20,111 nt of DNA from Pseudomonadota bacterium (GTDB lineage: Bacteria > Myxococcota_A > UBA796 > SXON01). The stretch lies in assembly GCA_005776735.1 (NCBI GenBank), contig SXOM01000287.1, positions 1 through 20,111 of the forward strand. The letters run 5' to 3'. Made by a program: the position numbers and the translations under genes. Position 1 is the first letter of the stretch; each line of letters starts with the position of its first letter. Shown piece by piece: positions 1-7,137 of the stretch. Below the pieces are notes generated by a model. It saw only the letters and a program-made list of their open reading frames with translations. It searched no databases and was not told the DNA's origin.

Positions 1-1
1 C

Positions 2-544
2 CACCTCGACGGGGGCCTGCGTTGCGCCGGCAAGGCGGCCTGGGGCCGCGTGGCCAGCGCCGGGCCCCTGGCCCCGCTCCCGGCTCGCCCCGTCCCCGAC
101 GCGCTGGCCAACCTCGCGGTGGCGTCGTTCCGGCGCCTCCCCGCGTGGGGCGCCGTCCAGGCGCGCTGGCTGCGCGACGCCCAGCCGCTCGACGCGTCGG
201 AGTGGGACAACACCGGCGGCGCCGTGCCGGAGGTGGCGTGGTTCGAGGTCCCGGGCCGGCCGGCCGTGGTCACCGTGGCCGCCGAGATCGCGCCGGCGTG
301 CGGGGGATTTTCGGCCGAACTCTCGGTCGTCTTCGAGGTCCGCACCGTCGGCGCCCGCACCGAGCTGGCCCAGGTGTCACCGGCTGGCGCCAGCGCGCCC
401 GGGTTCGCGCCGGCGGTCGCCGAGCCCGCGCCGGTCGGATGGCGCTTCGGTGCCGAAGGGCGCACCGGGGATTCGGAAGGACAGCCCACCGTCGACGGGC
501 GACTCCGCCGCGTCGAGGCCTGCCCGGCGGGCACCGGCCCCTAA
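2..544 (+). CDS. Hypothetical protein, C-terminal part (5' end outside window)
   Basis: The frame is open from the first bases of the window to a TAA at 542-544, giving 180 residues of a protein that starts upstream. An internal GTG at 50 could be read as a start, but the same frame continues through it (HLDGGLRCAGKAAWGR), so a truncated 3' part is more likely. The visible sequence is Ala/Pro/Val-rich, has alternating hydrophobic stretches such as PAVVTVAAEIAP and LSVVFEVRTV that suggest beta-strands, and has no recognisable motif. The stop overlaps that of the convergent gene by four bases. I do not recognise the family. Confidence 0.6.
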   Translation, partial: HLDGGLRCAGKAAWGRVASAGPLAPLPARPVPDALANLAVASFRRLPAWGAVQARWLRDAQPLDASEWDNTGGAVPEVAWFEVPGRPAVVTVAAEIAPACGGFSAELSVVFEVRTVGARTELAQVSPAGASAPGFAPAVAEPAPVGWRFGAEGRTGDSEGQPTVDGRLRRVEACPAGTGP

Positions 545-1281
545 GGGGCGACGGTCAGCGAAGCGAAGGTCATCGAGCCCGCGGTGAGCGCGCTGAGCGC
601 CACGTTCACGTCTTCGTAGTCGTCGGGGTGTGCGTTGACGAGGCCCGCGACGCCCACCACGTACACGCCGGGCTCGGCGAACGCGTCGCCGGGCACCTCG
701 ACCACCAGCTCGCCCGGCGCGTGGGTGAGCCGGTACAACGACGAGATGTCGGTCGGCATCGAGTCGAAGACCGTGACGCCGTCGGTGGCGCGGATCACCT
801 GGACGAGCAGGTTGTCGTACGCTTCGCCTTGCAGGTCGATGGTCAGCGGCGCACCCGCGGACCGGGTCGCGGCCGGGGCGTAGTCCGGGGCGTCGGGGGT
901 CACCAACGCCAGGCTGTGGGGGCCATCGTGGGCGATCTCGAGCACCACGGCGTCGCCGGGCGTGAAGCCGAGGCCGTCGGTGGAGTCGGCCACCCACGCC
1001 CCTTCTCCCTCCGCGCGCAGCGTGTACGCATCGTCGCCCGCGGCCAGGACCACCTCGGCGTCGGTGACGGGCGCCTGGTCGAGCGCGTCGACCGAGGCGG
1101 CGTCGGCGAGCAGGACACGCGCCGAGCTCCCGGTGAGCGCCGCGTCGGGCGCAGGCAGGTCCTCGGGCCACGGGCCGGCCCCCAGGTACACGCTCTGCAC
1201 CACCAGGGGGTTGGTCAGGTCTTCGAAGACCTCCTGCCAGGCGTAGAAGTCCGAACATCCGACGAGCAGGGCCAGGAGCAT
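541..1281 (-). CDS. Hypothetical lipoprotein
   Basis: This is a 246-residue protein starting MLLALLVGC. A lipobox-like LVGC puts the lipidated cysteine at residue 9, so it is probably anchored in the envelope. The rest has no cysteine cluster and reads as alternating strand-like segments (for example AEVVLAAGDDAYTLRAE, LVVEVPGDAFAEPGVYVVGVAGL), typical of beta-sandwich or Ig-like domains; the function is unknown. The frame extends upstream to 1395 without a stop, but the upstream part is basic and Gly/Pro-rich, lies in the divergent promoter region and would bury the signal sequence, so I chose the ATG at 1281. It is divergent from the ECF sigma gene and could belong to its regulon. The TAG stop overlaps the TAA of the convergent gene. 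Confidence 0.75.
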   Translation of the reverse strand: MLLALLVGCSDFYAWQEVFEDLTNPLVVQSVYLGAGPWPEDLPAPDAALTGSSARVLLADAASVDALDQAPVTDAEVVLAAGDDAYTLRAEGEGAWVADSTDGLGFTPGDAVVLEIAHDGPHSLALVTPDAPDYAPAATRSAGAPLTIDLQGEAYDNLLVQVIRATDGVTVFDSMPTDISSLYRLTHAPGELVVEVPGDAFAEPGVYVVGVAGLVNAHPDDYEDVNVALSALTAGSMTFASLTVAP

Positions 1282-1342
1282 GGGAGCCTCACCACCCCCG
1301 GGATCGGCGTTCCGGGGCTGCAGCATGAGGGCCGGAGCGCGC

Positions 1343-1368
1343 CGACAACGCGCGACAACTTTCTTGTC
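1343..1368. promoter_or_regulatory. Candidate operator: spaced direct repeat plus inverted repeat upstream of sigma gene
   Basis: CGACAAC occurs at 1343-1349 and again at 1353-1359, a 10-bp period. The second copy also forms a perfect 5-bp inverted repeat, GACAA (1354-1358) and TTGTC (1364-1368). The element lies in the 122-bp divergent region between the lipoprotein and the sigma gene. AACTT at 1357-1361 resembles part of a SigmaE-type -35 box, but I found no well-spaced -10, so a promoter call is weak. Confidence 0.25.
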
Positions 1369-1403
1369 CCCCGCGGCGGCCACCCTCGGGGTCATACAGG
1401 GCG

Positions 1404-1931
1404 ATGGACATGGCGATGCCGCTCCCCCGGTCCCGCAGCGAGCTCGACGCCGCGCTCGCCGCCGCGATGGAGGCCGAGGCCACCCGGACGTTCGCCCTCG
1501 CCCGACGCCTGGTGGGGGACGACGCCGACGCCGCGGACGTGCTGCAGGAGGCGTGGTTGCGTGCGTGGCGGAGCCGCGAGGCGTGGCGCGGCGACGGGCC
1601 CGCCGGGGCGTGGCTGCGCGCCATCGTGGTGCGCGAGAGCCTGCGTGCGCTCCGCTGGCGCGGGGTGCGCCGGTGGCTGCCGTTCGGCGATCGGGTCCCC
1701 GACGCCGCGGCCCCCGAAGCGAGCCCCGACCTCGGCCTCGACGCCGCCCGCGTGCGTGCGCTCGTGGCGCGCCTCCCCGACCAGCAGCGGGTCGTCTTCC
1801 TCCTCCGCTACGACGAAGGCTGGACCGTGCCCGAGATCGCCCTCGCCCTCGAGCTGAGCCCCGAGACCGTCAAGACCCACCTCGCGCGCGCGCTCGACCG
1901 GGCCCGCAGCGCGTTCGGAGCCGAGCCATGA
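1404..1931 (+). CDS. ECF-family RNA polymerase sigma factor
   Basis: This 175-residue protein has the two-domain ECF sigma layout. Region 2 runs from about residue 25 to 85, with the typical ARRLVGDDADAADVLQEAW helix that contacts core polymerase and the -10 element. Region 4 runs from about 118 to 170 (LPDQQRVVFLLRYDEGW, then VPEIALALELSPETVKTHLARALDRAR), the helix-turn-helix that reads the -35. Sigma1.1 and region 3 are absent, as usual for ECFs. The first Met is followed by two more at codons 3 and 5, so the exact start is uncertain; AGGG at about 1398 is a plausible ribosome site. Its TGA overlaps the next ATG, and that gene encodes its likely anti-sigma factor, so activity is probably controlled by membrane sequestration. 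Confidence 0.93.
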   Translation: MDMAMPLPRSRSELDAALAAAMEAEATRTFALARRLVGDDADAADVLQEAWLRAWRSREAWRGDGPAGAWLRAIVVRESLRALRWRGVRRWLPFGDRVPDAAAPEASPDLGLDAARVRALVARLPDQQRVVFLLRYDEGWTVPEIALALELSPETVKTHLARALDRARSAFGAEP

Positions 1932-2467
1932 CCTGTGATCGCATCACCGCTGCGCTCGTCGAGGGGCGCCCGTTGTCCGCGCCCGAGGCGGCGCACCTGG
2001 CGGGCTGCGCGACCTGCCGCCGCTTGTCGGCCGCGGTGCAGCCGATGCCGGCTGTCGTGTCGATCCCCGGGCCACGCGCCCCCACCCCCGACCAGTTGAA
2101 CCGGCGGCTGGTCGTGAGGCATGTTCGCACGGTGGCCGCCTTCTCGCTCGCTGCCGGCGTACTTGCCGCCCTGCTCCCGTGGCCGGGGGGCACGCCCGCG
2201 CCCGAAGCGCCGCTGGTCGCGGTGAGCACCGACACCGGCGGTGTGGAGGCCGCGGCCGAGGACGACCTGGTCGTGCCGCTCGACGCCGCCGAGCTCATCG
2301 CCGCCGCGGGCCCCGCGACGGGTGCGGACGAGGCCCTCCTCGCCGTGCTCGCGGGCCTCGACCACGTCGACGACGCCCACGCCGAGCTCCCGGGCGCCGG
2401 CCTGGTCGCGCTGCTCGACCCCTACGACTCCTCCCCCGATCCACTGCTCAACCTTGGAGACCTGTGA
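1928..2467 (+). CDS. Anti-sigma factor, zinc-binding (ZAS/zf-HC2 type) with one TM segment
   Basis: The 179-residue product has the ZAS zinc-site pattern C3, then H23-x3-C27-x2-C30 (HLAGCATC), which in this family lies in the cytoplasmic domain that masks the sigma factor. A single hydrophobic segment at about residues 67-84 (TVAAFSLAAGVLAALLPW) follows a basic stretch (NRRLVVRHVR), predicting N-in/C-out topology. The extracytoplasmic tail of about 95 residues is acidic and Ala/Leu-rich with no known sensory fold. The start ATG overlaps the sigma stop (ATGA), which implies translational coupling and balanced amounts of the pair. The stop overlaps the start of the next, periplasmic gene by one base. 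Confidence 0.85.
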   Translation: MTCDRITAALVEGRPLSAPEAAHLAGCATCRRLSAAVQPMPAVVSIPGPRAPTPDQLNRRLVVRHVRTVAAFSLAAGVLAALLPWPGGTPAPEAPLVAVSTDTGGVEAAAEDDLVVPLDAAELIAAAGPATGADEALLAVLAGLDHVDDAHAELPGAGLVALLDPYDSSPDPLLNLGDL

Positions 2468-2991
2468 TGTTCACGACCCTCTGTTTCGTCCTCTCGACCG
2501 CCTTCGCCACCCCCGTCGACCTGTCGGACTTCGCCCCCTCGCCCGGCATGGGCGAACCCGGCGGCGGTGGCCGGGAGCGCCCCGGCGACGGCGAGCGCCT
2601 GATGAAGCACTTCTCGAAGATCTCGGACCGCCTCGCGCTGAGCGCCGAGCAGAAGGCCGCGATCGAGAAGCTCTACTTCGACAACAAGTCGGCCGGCATC
2701 GACCTGAAGGCCCGGTCTGAGAAGGCCCGCCTGGAGCTGGAGCGCCTGATGCACGCCGACGCGGTCGACGAGAAGGCGGCCTTGAAGGCCTTCGACGCCG
2801 CCGCCGACGCGGAGGTGGAGGTGCGCCGCAACGACCTGAAGCTGATGCTCGGGATCCGCAAGACCCTCACCGCCGACCAGTGGAAGCAGCTCGACGCCAT
2901 GCGCGACGAAGCGCGCGACCAACGCCGTGAACGCAAGGCCGGTGGTCCCGAGGGTGGCCCCGGCGGTCCCGGCGGTCCGCCCGAAGAGTAG
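2467..2991 (+). CDS. Periplasmic Spy/CpxP/ZraP-like (LTxxQ) protein
   Basis: This is a 174-residue exported protein. A short signal peptide (MFTTLCFVLSTAFA, probable cleavage after Ala14) is followed by a Gly/Pro-rich linker and a charged all-helical domain at about residues 43-155. It carries two LTxxQ-type motifs, LSAEQ (58-62) and LTADQ (134-138), the signature of the Spy/CpxP and heavy-metal-sensor families, which are antiparallel helical periplasmic chaperones or sensors. The tail is a disordered run of GGP repeats. There is no His/Met cluster, so I see no support for metal specificity. It begins inside the stop of the anti-sigma gene (TGATG). That sigma/anti-sigma/periplasmic order recalls the Cnr and Zra/Cpx logic, in which the periplasmic protein reports envelope state to the anti-sigma factor. 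Confidence 0.8.
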   Translation: MFTTLCFVLSTAFATPVDLSDFAPSPGMGEPGGGGRERPGDGERLMKHFSKISDRLALSAEQKAAIEKLYFDNKSAGIDLKARSEKARLELERLMHADAVDEKAALKAFDAAADAEVEVRRNDLKLMLGIRKTLTADQWKQLDAMRDEARDQRRERKAGGPEGGPGGPGGPPEE

Positions 2992-3001
2992 GCGTGTGGG
3001 G

Positions 3002-3050
3002 GCGGTGCGGTAGGCCCGGCCGGAAAGCAGCCGGGGCTCGGCCGCACCGC
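3002..3050. terminator. Nested inverted repeat between convergent genes, probable bidirectional terminator
   Basis: A perfect 9-bp outer stem pairs GCGGTGCGG (3002-3010) with CCGCACCGC (3042-3050). Inside it CCCGGC (3015-3020) pairs with GCCGGG (3030-3035). The element sits in the 100-bp gap between two convergent genes. There is no T-tract on either side, so it is not a canonical intrinsic terminator; it could stop or pause transcription in both directions or protect 3' ends. Confidence 0.4.
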
Positions 3051-3091
3051 GCGCCCGGGGCGACGGGGGCCGGTCGGTTCGAACGCTGGGA

Positions 3092-3820
3092 TCACTCCGT
3101 CCCGGCCGCCACGAACAGCTCGTACAGTGCGTCGTAGTTGGCGGTGTCCGAGAGGTCGTACGTCGTGAGGTTGTACACCTCGTGGACGGCGTTGGTGCGG
3201 TCCAGCACGTATACGTCGCGCCACGTCGCGCCCCACGAGGTCCACACGTTGGCGGTCGTGTCGTCCTGGACCACCGGGAGGGTGCACACCTCGAAGAGCG
3301 AAGCGTTCCCGGCCTCGAGGCCGGTGAGGTTCACGATCACGATGTCGAGCCCGAGCTCGGGGTGCTCGACCGCGAGCTCGGCCTGCATGGTGCTGAGGTA
3401 GCCAGCCTGGCTACGGCAGTACCCTCACGTGCTGTGGATGAAGTAGTAGCCGGAGACCCGCGAGATGTAGTCCCGGGGCGAGACGGCCTCGCCGTACCGC
3501 GGGGAGACGGGGTTGAGGTCGGGCAGCGACCAGTCGGTGGGGGCGTCGGCCGCGACCTCGTAGACCTCCTCGCCGGTGTCGGTGGTGCCCGAATCCCCGG
3601 TGTCGACACCGGAGTCGGCGGTGTCGCCGCCGGAGTCGGCGGTGTCGGCCCCGGCGTCGTCGGTGTCGCCGCCGGAGTCGGCGGGGTCGGCCCCGGAGTC
3701 GGCGGGGTCGGCGCCGGAGTCGCCCGAGTCGGCGGTGTCCGTCGTGTCGAGGGTGGGTTCGGCGCTGTCGGCCCACGGGTCGGGGTCGGTGGTCGCGCAG
3801 GACAGGAGGAGGGCGAACAT
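3092..3820 (-). CDS. Thioredoxin/redoxin-fold lipoprotein, predicted selenoprotein with in-frame UGA (Sec132)
   Basis: I annotate one 242-residue gene read through a TGA at 3425-3427. Residues 1-8 (MFALLLSC) are a very short lipoprotein signal; an in-frame TAG nine codons upstream excludes a longer start. Residues 12-85 are an acidic D/T/S/A/G linker. From about 90 onward is a redoxin-like domain: DWSLPDLNP, SPRDYISRVSGYYFIHST, then UGA-Gly-Tyr-Cys, then GYLSTMQAEL. The UGA holds the first position of a CxxC redox motif (U132-G-Y-C135). The downstream part continues the fold (LDIVIVNLTG, then LPVVQD, which could supply the cis-Pro loop, then VWTSWGATWRDVYVLD). GAGGT at about 3826-3830 is the ribosome site. 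It is the last gene of a minus-strand run with the MopE protein. A pseudogene or sequencing error is the alternative, but both halves are intact and the stop position is too apt. Confidence 0.8.
3389..3427 (-). promoter_or_regulatory. Candidate bacterial SECIS hairpin directly after the in-frame UGA
   Basis: On the minus strand the UGA (3427-3425) is followed by an imperfect hairpin. The upper stem is GTAGCC (3414-3409) pairing with GGCTAC (3403-3398) around an AGGCT loop; a closing A-T can leave a GGC triloop. Below a 2x2 internal loop, CTG (3419-3417) pairs with CAG (3395-3393). After one mismatch, GGT (3423-3421) pairs with ACC (3391-3389). The loop starts 16 bases after the UGA. As I recall the E. 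coli fdhF element, its AGGUCU loop begins 17 bases after the UGA, a close match in place and loop sequence. SelB would be the binding partner. Confidence 0.65.
3590..3745 (-). repeat. Coding minisatellite: Asp-Thr/Pro-Ala-Asp-Ser-Gly linker repeats
   Basis: Short units reading GTCGGCGGNGTCGGCNCCGGA on the plus strand are repeated here, two of them nearly identical 21-mers at about 3675-3720. They encode runs such as DSGADPADSGADPADS and DTADSGGDTADSG in the lipoprotein tether. The length of this tract is likely to vary by slippage, and the frame is kept because the units are multiples of three. Confidence 0.6.
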
Positions 3821-3882
3821 TCGGACCTCGCGGTGCGATGCAGTCTACCCGGCGGCGCCGCTGGATGCGCCCGCGATGTCGG

Positions 3883-6800
3883 CTACAGGCCGCCGCCCCA
3901 GAAGATCCAGCCGTAACCCTCGGAGTTGGACCAGGAGGTGCCGGTGGTCCCGTAGTAGGAGGAGATGAGCAGGTCGTCCAGGCCGTCGCCGTCCTGGTCG
4001 GCGAACTGCACGTCGGAGGCGATCGAGCGGTACGCCGAGCTCTGGCTCACCATGAAGTCGGGCGAATTCGCGTCGACCGCCCCGCTGAGCGGCCCGTACC
4101 ACACCCGCACCGCGCCCGTGCCGCCGTAGCTGTAGTAGTCGACCATGGTGGCGATGTCGCTGGTCCCGTCGCCGTTGAAGTCGCCGGTGGCGGCGTCGTC
4201 GATCCACCAGCTCGAGGGGCCCCGCACCGCCGCCGCCGCCACGCTGCTGAGCTTGCCGGAGGTGACGCCCCCCGAGCTGCCCGCGAGGATGGTGAACGAA
4301 CCGCGCTTGCCACTGACGCTGTTGTCGCGCTGGCTGACGACGCCGACGTCTTCGTAGCCGTCGTCGTCGTGATCGCCGAGGTCGACCAGGACGGTGGCGA
4401 CGCGGCCCGAGGCGGAGCCGCCGTACACCAGATCGGTGGCGCTCGCGGTGGTCACCACGCCCACCGTGGGCGAGTCGAAGGTGTAGATCAGGCCCTCGTT
4501 GGCGTAGCTGGACGTCGCTTCCGAAGCGGCGACGACGAGGTCGTCGCGGCCGTCGGCGTCGAGGTCGACCGCGGCCGTCGAGTTGCCGAGGTACGCCGAC
4601 GCCGACGCCCCCTTGAGCAACCACGTCGCCGAGTCGAAGGCGACCGAGCCGCTCGGCCCTTCGAACACCCCGACGGCGCCGGTGTAGGTGGCGCCGTAGC
4701 TCTTGTCGCCGAGGATCACCTCCAACGTCCCGTCGCCGTCGAGGTCGGCGCCCAGCACCTGTGGGGTGAGCGCGTAGCTGCTCGCCGACTTGGTGAGCGT
4801 GGCGTAGCGGGCGCTCGGGGCGGTCGTGCTGGTGATGGGCCCCGTGTACAGGCCGAGCCCCGTGAAGCTCGAGCTGGAGCCGGTGTAGTCGTCGTCGCCG
4901 TCGCCATCCATGTCGCCGGCCACCGAGCCCCACCACACGCTGCTGGACGAGGACAACGTGGAGAACTTGGAGAGGGCGCCGGTCCCGCTGGTGGTGGACC
5001 CACCCGGCAGTTGCCACCAGTTGTACGCGGCGCTCGAGGTGGTCCAGTCGTACCCGGAGTACACCAGCACCTCCTCGTCGCCGTCGCCGTCGACGTCCGA
5101 AGCGAGGCCGAAGCACATGTGCGCGGTCGTGGCCGGCCCGGTGTAGGTCAGGTCCGCGTCGGTCTCGGCGACGGTGCCGCTCCACTCGCAGCTCCCGGAG
5201 CCACCGTCGCAGTCGTTGTCCAGGCCGTCGTTGCACACCTCCGTCTCGCCGGGGCTGACCGCGCTCTCGGTGTCGTCGCAGTCTTCGTCGTTGGCCACCC
5301 AGGCGGGGTCGGGCTCGCACGTGACCGTGGCGGTCCCGGTGCCGTAGCCGTCGCCGTCGGCGTCGGTGTACCACGACGCGGTCCCGGCCACCGCCGGGTC
5401 GTCGTCGTCGGCGAGGCCGTTGCAGTCCTCGTCGGTGTCGGCCGCGTCGCAGACCTCGGCTTCGCCGGGGTTGATGGCGGCGTCGGCGTCGTCACAGTCG
5501 CCGGCTGAAGCGCCGTACCCGGCGGGCTCCCAGCAGTCGATGTCGGTCGTCGTGGACAGGCCGTAGCCGTCGCCGTCGGCGTCGATGTACCAGGTGGCGA
5601 CGTCGACGGCGGTGTCCTCGTCGGTGTCGCCGTCGCAGTTGTTGTCGAGGCGGTCGCACTGCTCGGTCGCGGCGGGGTTCACCGCGGCGGTGCCGTCGTC
5701 GCAGTCGGTGGCATCGGCCACGTACCCGGAGGGCTGGTCGCAGTCGGCGTCGCGCGAGGACGACTTCCCGTAGCCGTCGCCGTCCGCGTCCAGGTACCAG
5801 ATCACCACGTCGACGGCGGTGTCCTCGTCGGTCGTCCCGTCGCAGTTCTCGTCGGCCCCTCCGCAGGTCTCGTCGGCGCCGGGGTGGGTGTCGAGGTCGG
5901 TGTCGTCGCAGTCGGTGTCGTCCGCGACGTAGCCGGACGGTTGACTGCAGGCGGACGCCGTGACGGCGGCGCGTCCGTACCCGTCGCTGTCGTTGTCCTG
6001 GTACCAGGTGAGCGCGTCGAGCGCCGAGGTCTCGTCGGTGTCGCCGTCGCAGTCGTCGTCGCTGCCGTTGCAGTATTCGTCGGCGCCGGGGAAGACGTCG
6101 GCCGCGCCGTCGTCGCAGTCGGTCCCGTCCACCACGGCCCCGGCCGGCGCGGCGCATGCAAAGAGGTCGGTGTAGAGGTCGCCGTACCCGTCGGTGTCAC
6201 TGTCGGGGTGGAACGTCAGCGCGTCGGCCGCGTCGTCCTCGTCGGTGCTGCCGTCGCAGTCGTTGTCCACCGTGTCGCACCACTCGGTCGCCCCCGCGTT
6301 GACCGCCGCGTCGTCGTCGTCGCAGTCGCCGGCCGTTTCGACCCACCCGGCCGGAGGGTCGCAGAAGCTCTCGCCGCCGCCTTCGTCTCCGTACAGGTCG
6401 CCGTCGCGGTCGGGCCAACGGCGGACCGCGTCGACCGCCTCGGACTCGTCGACGTCGCCGTCGCAGTCGTCGTCGCCCCCGTCGCAGTACTCCGGCGCAC
6501 CGGGGTGGATCGTCCCGTTGTCGTCGTCGCAGTCGTCGCCCTCGGCTGCGTAGCCGGGCGGCAGCGCGCACTGCACGACGGTCAGGTCCGCATCGCCGTG
6601 CCCGTCGGCGTCGGCGTCGGCGTACCAGGTCGTCGCGTCCGCCGCGTCGGCTTCGTCGGTGTCGCCGTCACAGTCGTCGTCGGTGCCGTTGCACATCTCG
6701 GTGGCCCCCGGGTGCACCGCGGGGTGGACGTCGTCGCAGTCGCCCCCCTGGTCGACCACGCCGGCCTCCTCCACGCACGTCTCCCGGCGCGTGGCTTCGT

Positions 6801-7110
6801 CGCCGTACCCGTCGCCGTCGGCGTCGGTGTAGTAGCGGAAGGAGTCGATGGCCTCGTCGTCGACCTGGCCGTTGCAGTCGTCGTCGACGTCGTTGCACTT
6901 TTCCGCGATGTCGGGGTTCTTCTCGCTGTCGGTGTCGTCGCAGTCGCCCGCCTGCACCGCGAGGTGCGGCTGGCCCGGGCACCCTTGCTCGACCCGCTCG
7001 GGGTCGCCGAACCCGTCGCCGTCCTGGTCGACGAACTGCTCGATCGTGTCGCAGTCGGCGGTGTCCTCGCCGCCGGGGAGGGAGGCGCACGCGGCGAGGA
7101 GGAGGAGCAT
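3883..7110 (-). CDS. Large lipoprotein with nine MopE-type metal-binding repeats and an FG-GAP C-terminal region
   Basis: This is a 1075-residue surface protein. MLLLLAAC gives a lipidated Cys8; the stop of the upstream gene lies in frame before it, so the short start is firm. Residues 26-643 hold nine tandem repeats of about 66-70 residues. Each has a DADGDGYGD-like calcium-loop motif, one variable cysteine, then DCDD and (C)N/D-x-x-D-D-D-C-D-G, matching the Cu-binding_MopE / putative metal-binding repeat family. Residues 645-1075 hold about seven FG-GAP-like units (DVDGDGDEEVLV, DMDGDGDDDYTG, DLDGDGTLEVIL, DLDADGRDDLVV, DHDDDGYEDVGV, DFNGDGTSDIAT, DQDGDGLDDLLI), as in integrin-alpha-like propellers. 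The known features are Ca2+ loops and paired cysteines; adhesion or metal binding is inference. It lies 27 bp after the methyltransferase and 62 bp before the selenoprotein gene. Confidence 0.9.
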   Translation of the reverse strand: MLLLLAACASLPGGEDTADCDTIEQFVDQDGDGFGDPERVEQGCPGQPHLAVQAGDCDDTDSEKNPDIAEKCNDVDDDCNGQVDDEAIDSFRYYTDADGDGYGDEATRRETCVEEAGVVDQGGDCDDVHPAVHPGATEMCNGTDDDCDGDTDEADAADATTWYADADADGHGDADLTVVQCALPPGYAAEGDDCDDDNGTIHPGAPEYCDGGDDDCDGDVDESEAVDAVRRWPDRDGDLYGDEGGGESFCDPPAGWVETAGDCDDDDAAVNAGATEWCDTVDNDCDGSTDEDDAADALTFHPDSDTDGYGDLYTDLFACAAPAGAVVDGTDCDDGAADVFPGADEYCNGSDDDCDGDTDETSALDALTWYQDNDSDGYGRAAVTASACSQPSGYVADDTDCDDTDLDTHPGADETCGGADENCDGTTDEDTAVDVVIWYLDADGDGYGKSSSRDADCDQPSGYVADATDCDDGTAAVNPAATEQCDRLDNNCDGDTDEDTAVDVATWYIDADGDGYGLSTTTDIDCWEPAGYGASAGDCDDADAAINPGEAEVCDAADTDEDCNGLADDDDPAVAGTASWYTDADGDGYGTGTATVTCEPDPAWVANDEDCDDTESAVSPGETEVCNDGLDNDCDGGSGSCEWSGTVAETDADLTYTGPATTAHMCFGLASDVDGDGDEEVLVYSGYDWTTSSAAYNWWQLPGGSTTSGTGALSKFSTLSSSSSVWWGSVAGDMDGDGDDDYTGSSSSFTGLGLYTGPITSTTAPSARYATLTKSASSYALTPQVLGADLDGDGTLEVILGDKSYGATYTGAVGVFEGPSGSVAFDSATWLLKGASASAYLGNSTAAVDLDADGRDDLVVAASEATSSYANEGLIYTFDSPTVGVVTTASATDLVYGGSASGRVATVLVDLGDHDDDGYEDVGVVSQRDNSVSGKRGSFTILAGSSGGVTSGKLSSVAAAAVRGPSSWWIDDAATGDFNGDGTSDIATMVDYYSYGGTGAVRVWYGPLSGAVDANSPDFMVSQSSAYRSIASDVQFADQDGDGLDDLLISSYYGTTGTSWSNSEGYGWIFWGGGL
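5182..7035 (-). repeat. Nine tandem ~200-bp coding repeats (MopE-type units)
   Basis: The repeats encode residues 26-643 of the large lipoprotein. On the plus strand each unit shows GTCGTCGCAGTC-type blocks (the DCDD and DDDCDG codons) and GTAGCCGTCGCCGTC-type blocks (DGDGYG). Units differ at many positions between these anchors, so this is an old, diverged array rather than a fresh expansion. Eight of the nine units have a cysteine between the calcium loop and DCDD in nearly the same place. Confidence 0.85.
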
Positions 7111-7137
7111 CGTCGACCCGGGGAAATCCGCCGGTAA

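Noticed and set aside
22..1857. Long plus-strand open frame of 611 codons
   Set aside because: It is an Arg/Gly/Pro-rich shadow frame crossing the lipoprotein gene, the divergent spacer and the sigma gene; high GC removes stops.
3425..3427. In-frame TGA as evidence of genetic code change
   Set aside because: Several other genes here, including rpsD and dtd, use TGA as their true stop, so a global reassignment does not fit; local selenocysteine insertion does.
5182..7035. Regular ~200-bp periodicity considered as a CRISPR or satellite array
   Set aside because: The units are in frame, diverged between anchor codons and encode MopE motifs; there are no uniform direct repeats with spacers.
3838..7137. 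Plus-strand frames opposite the large MopE lipoprotein (556 and 417 codons)
   Set aside because: They are antisense of the repeat codons GAC/GTC and give VAVAVGVGV-type low complexity only.
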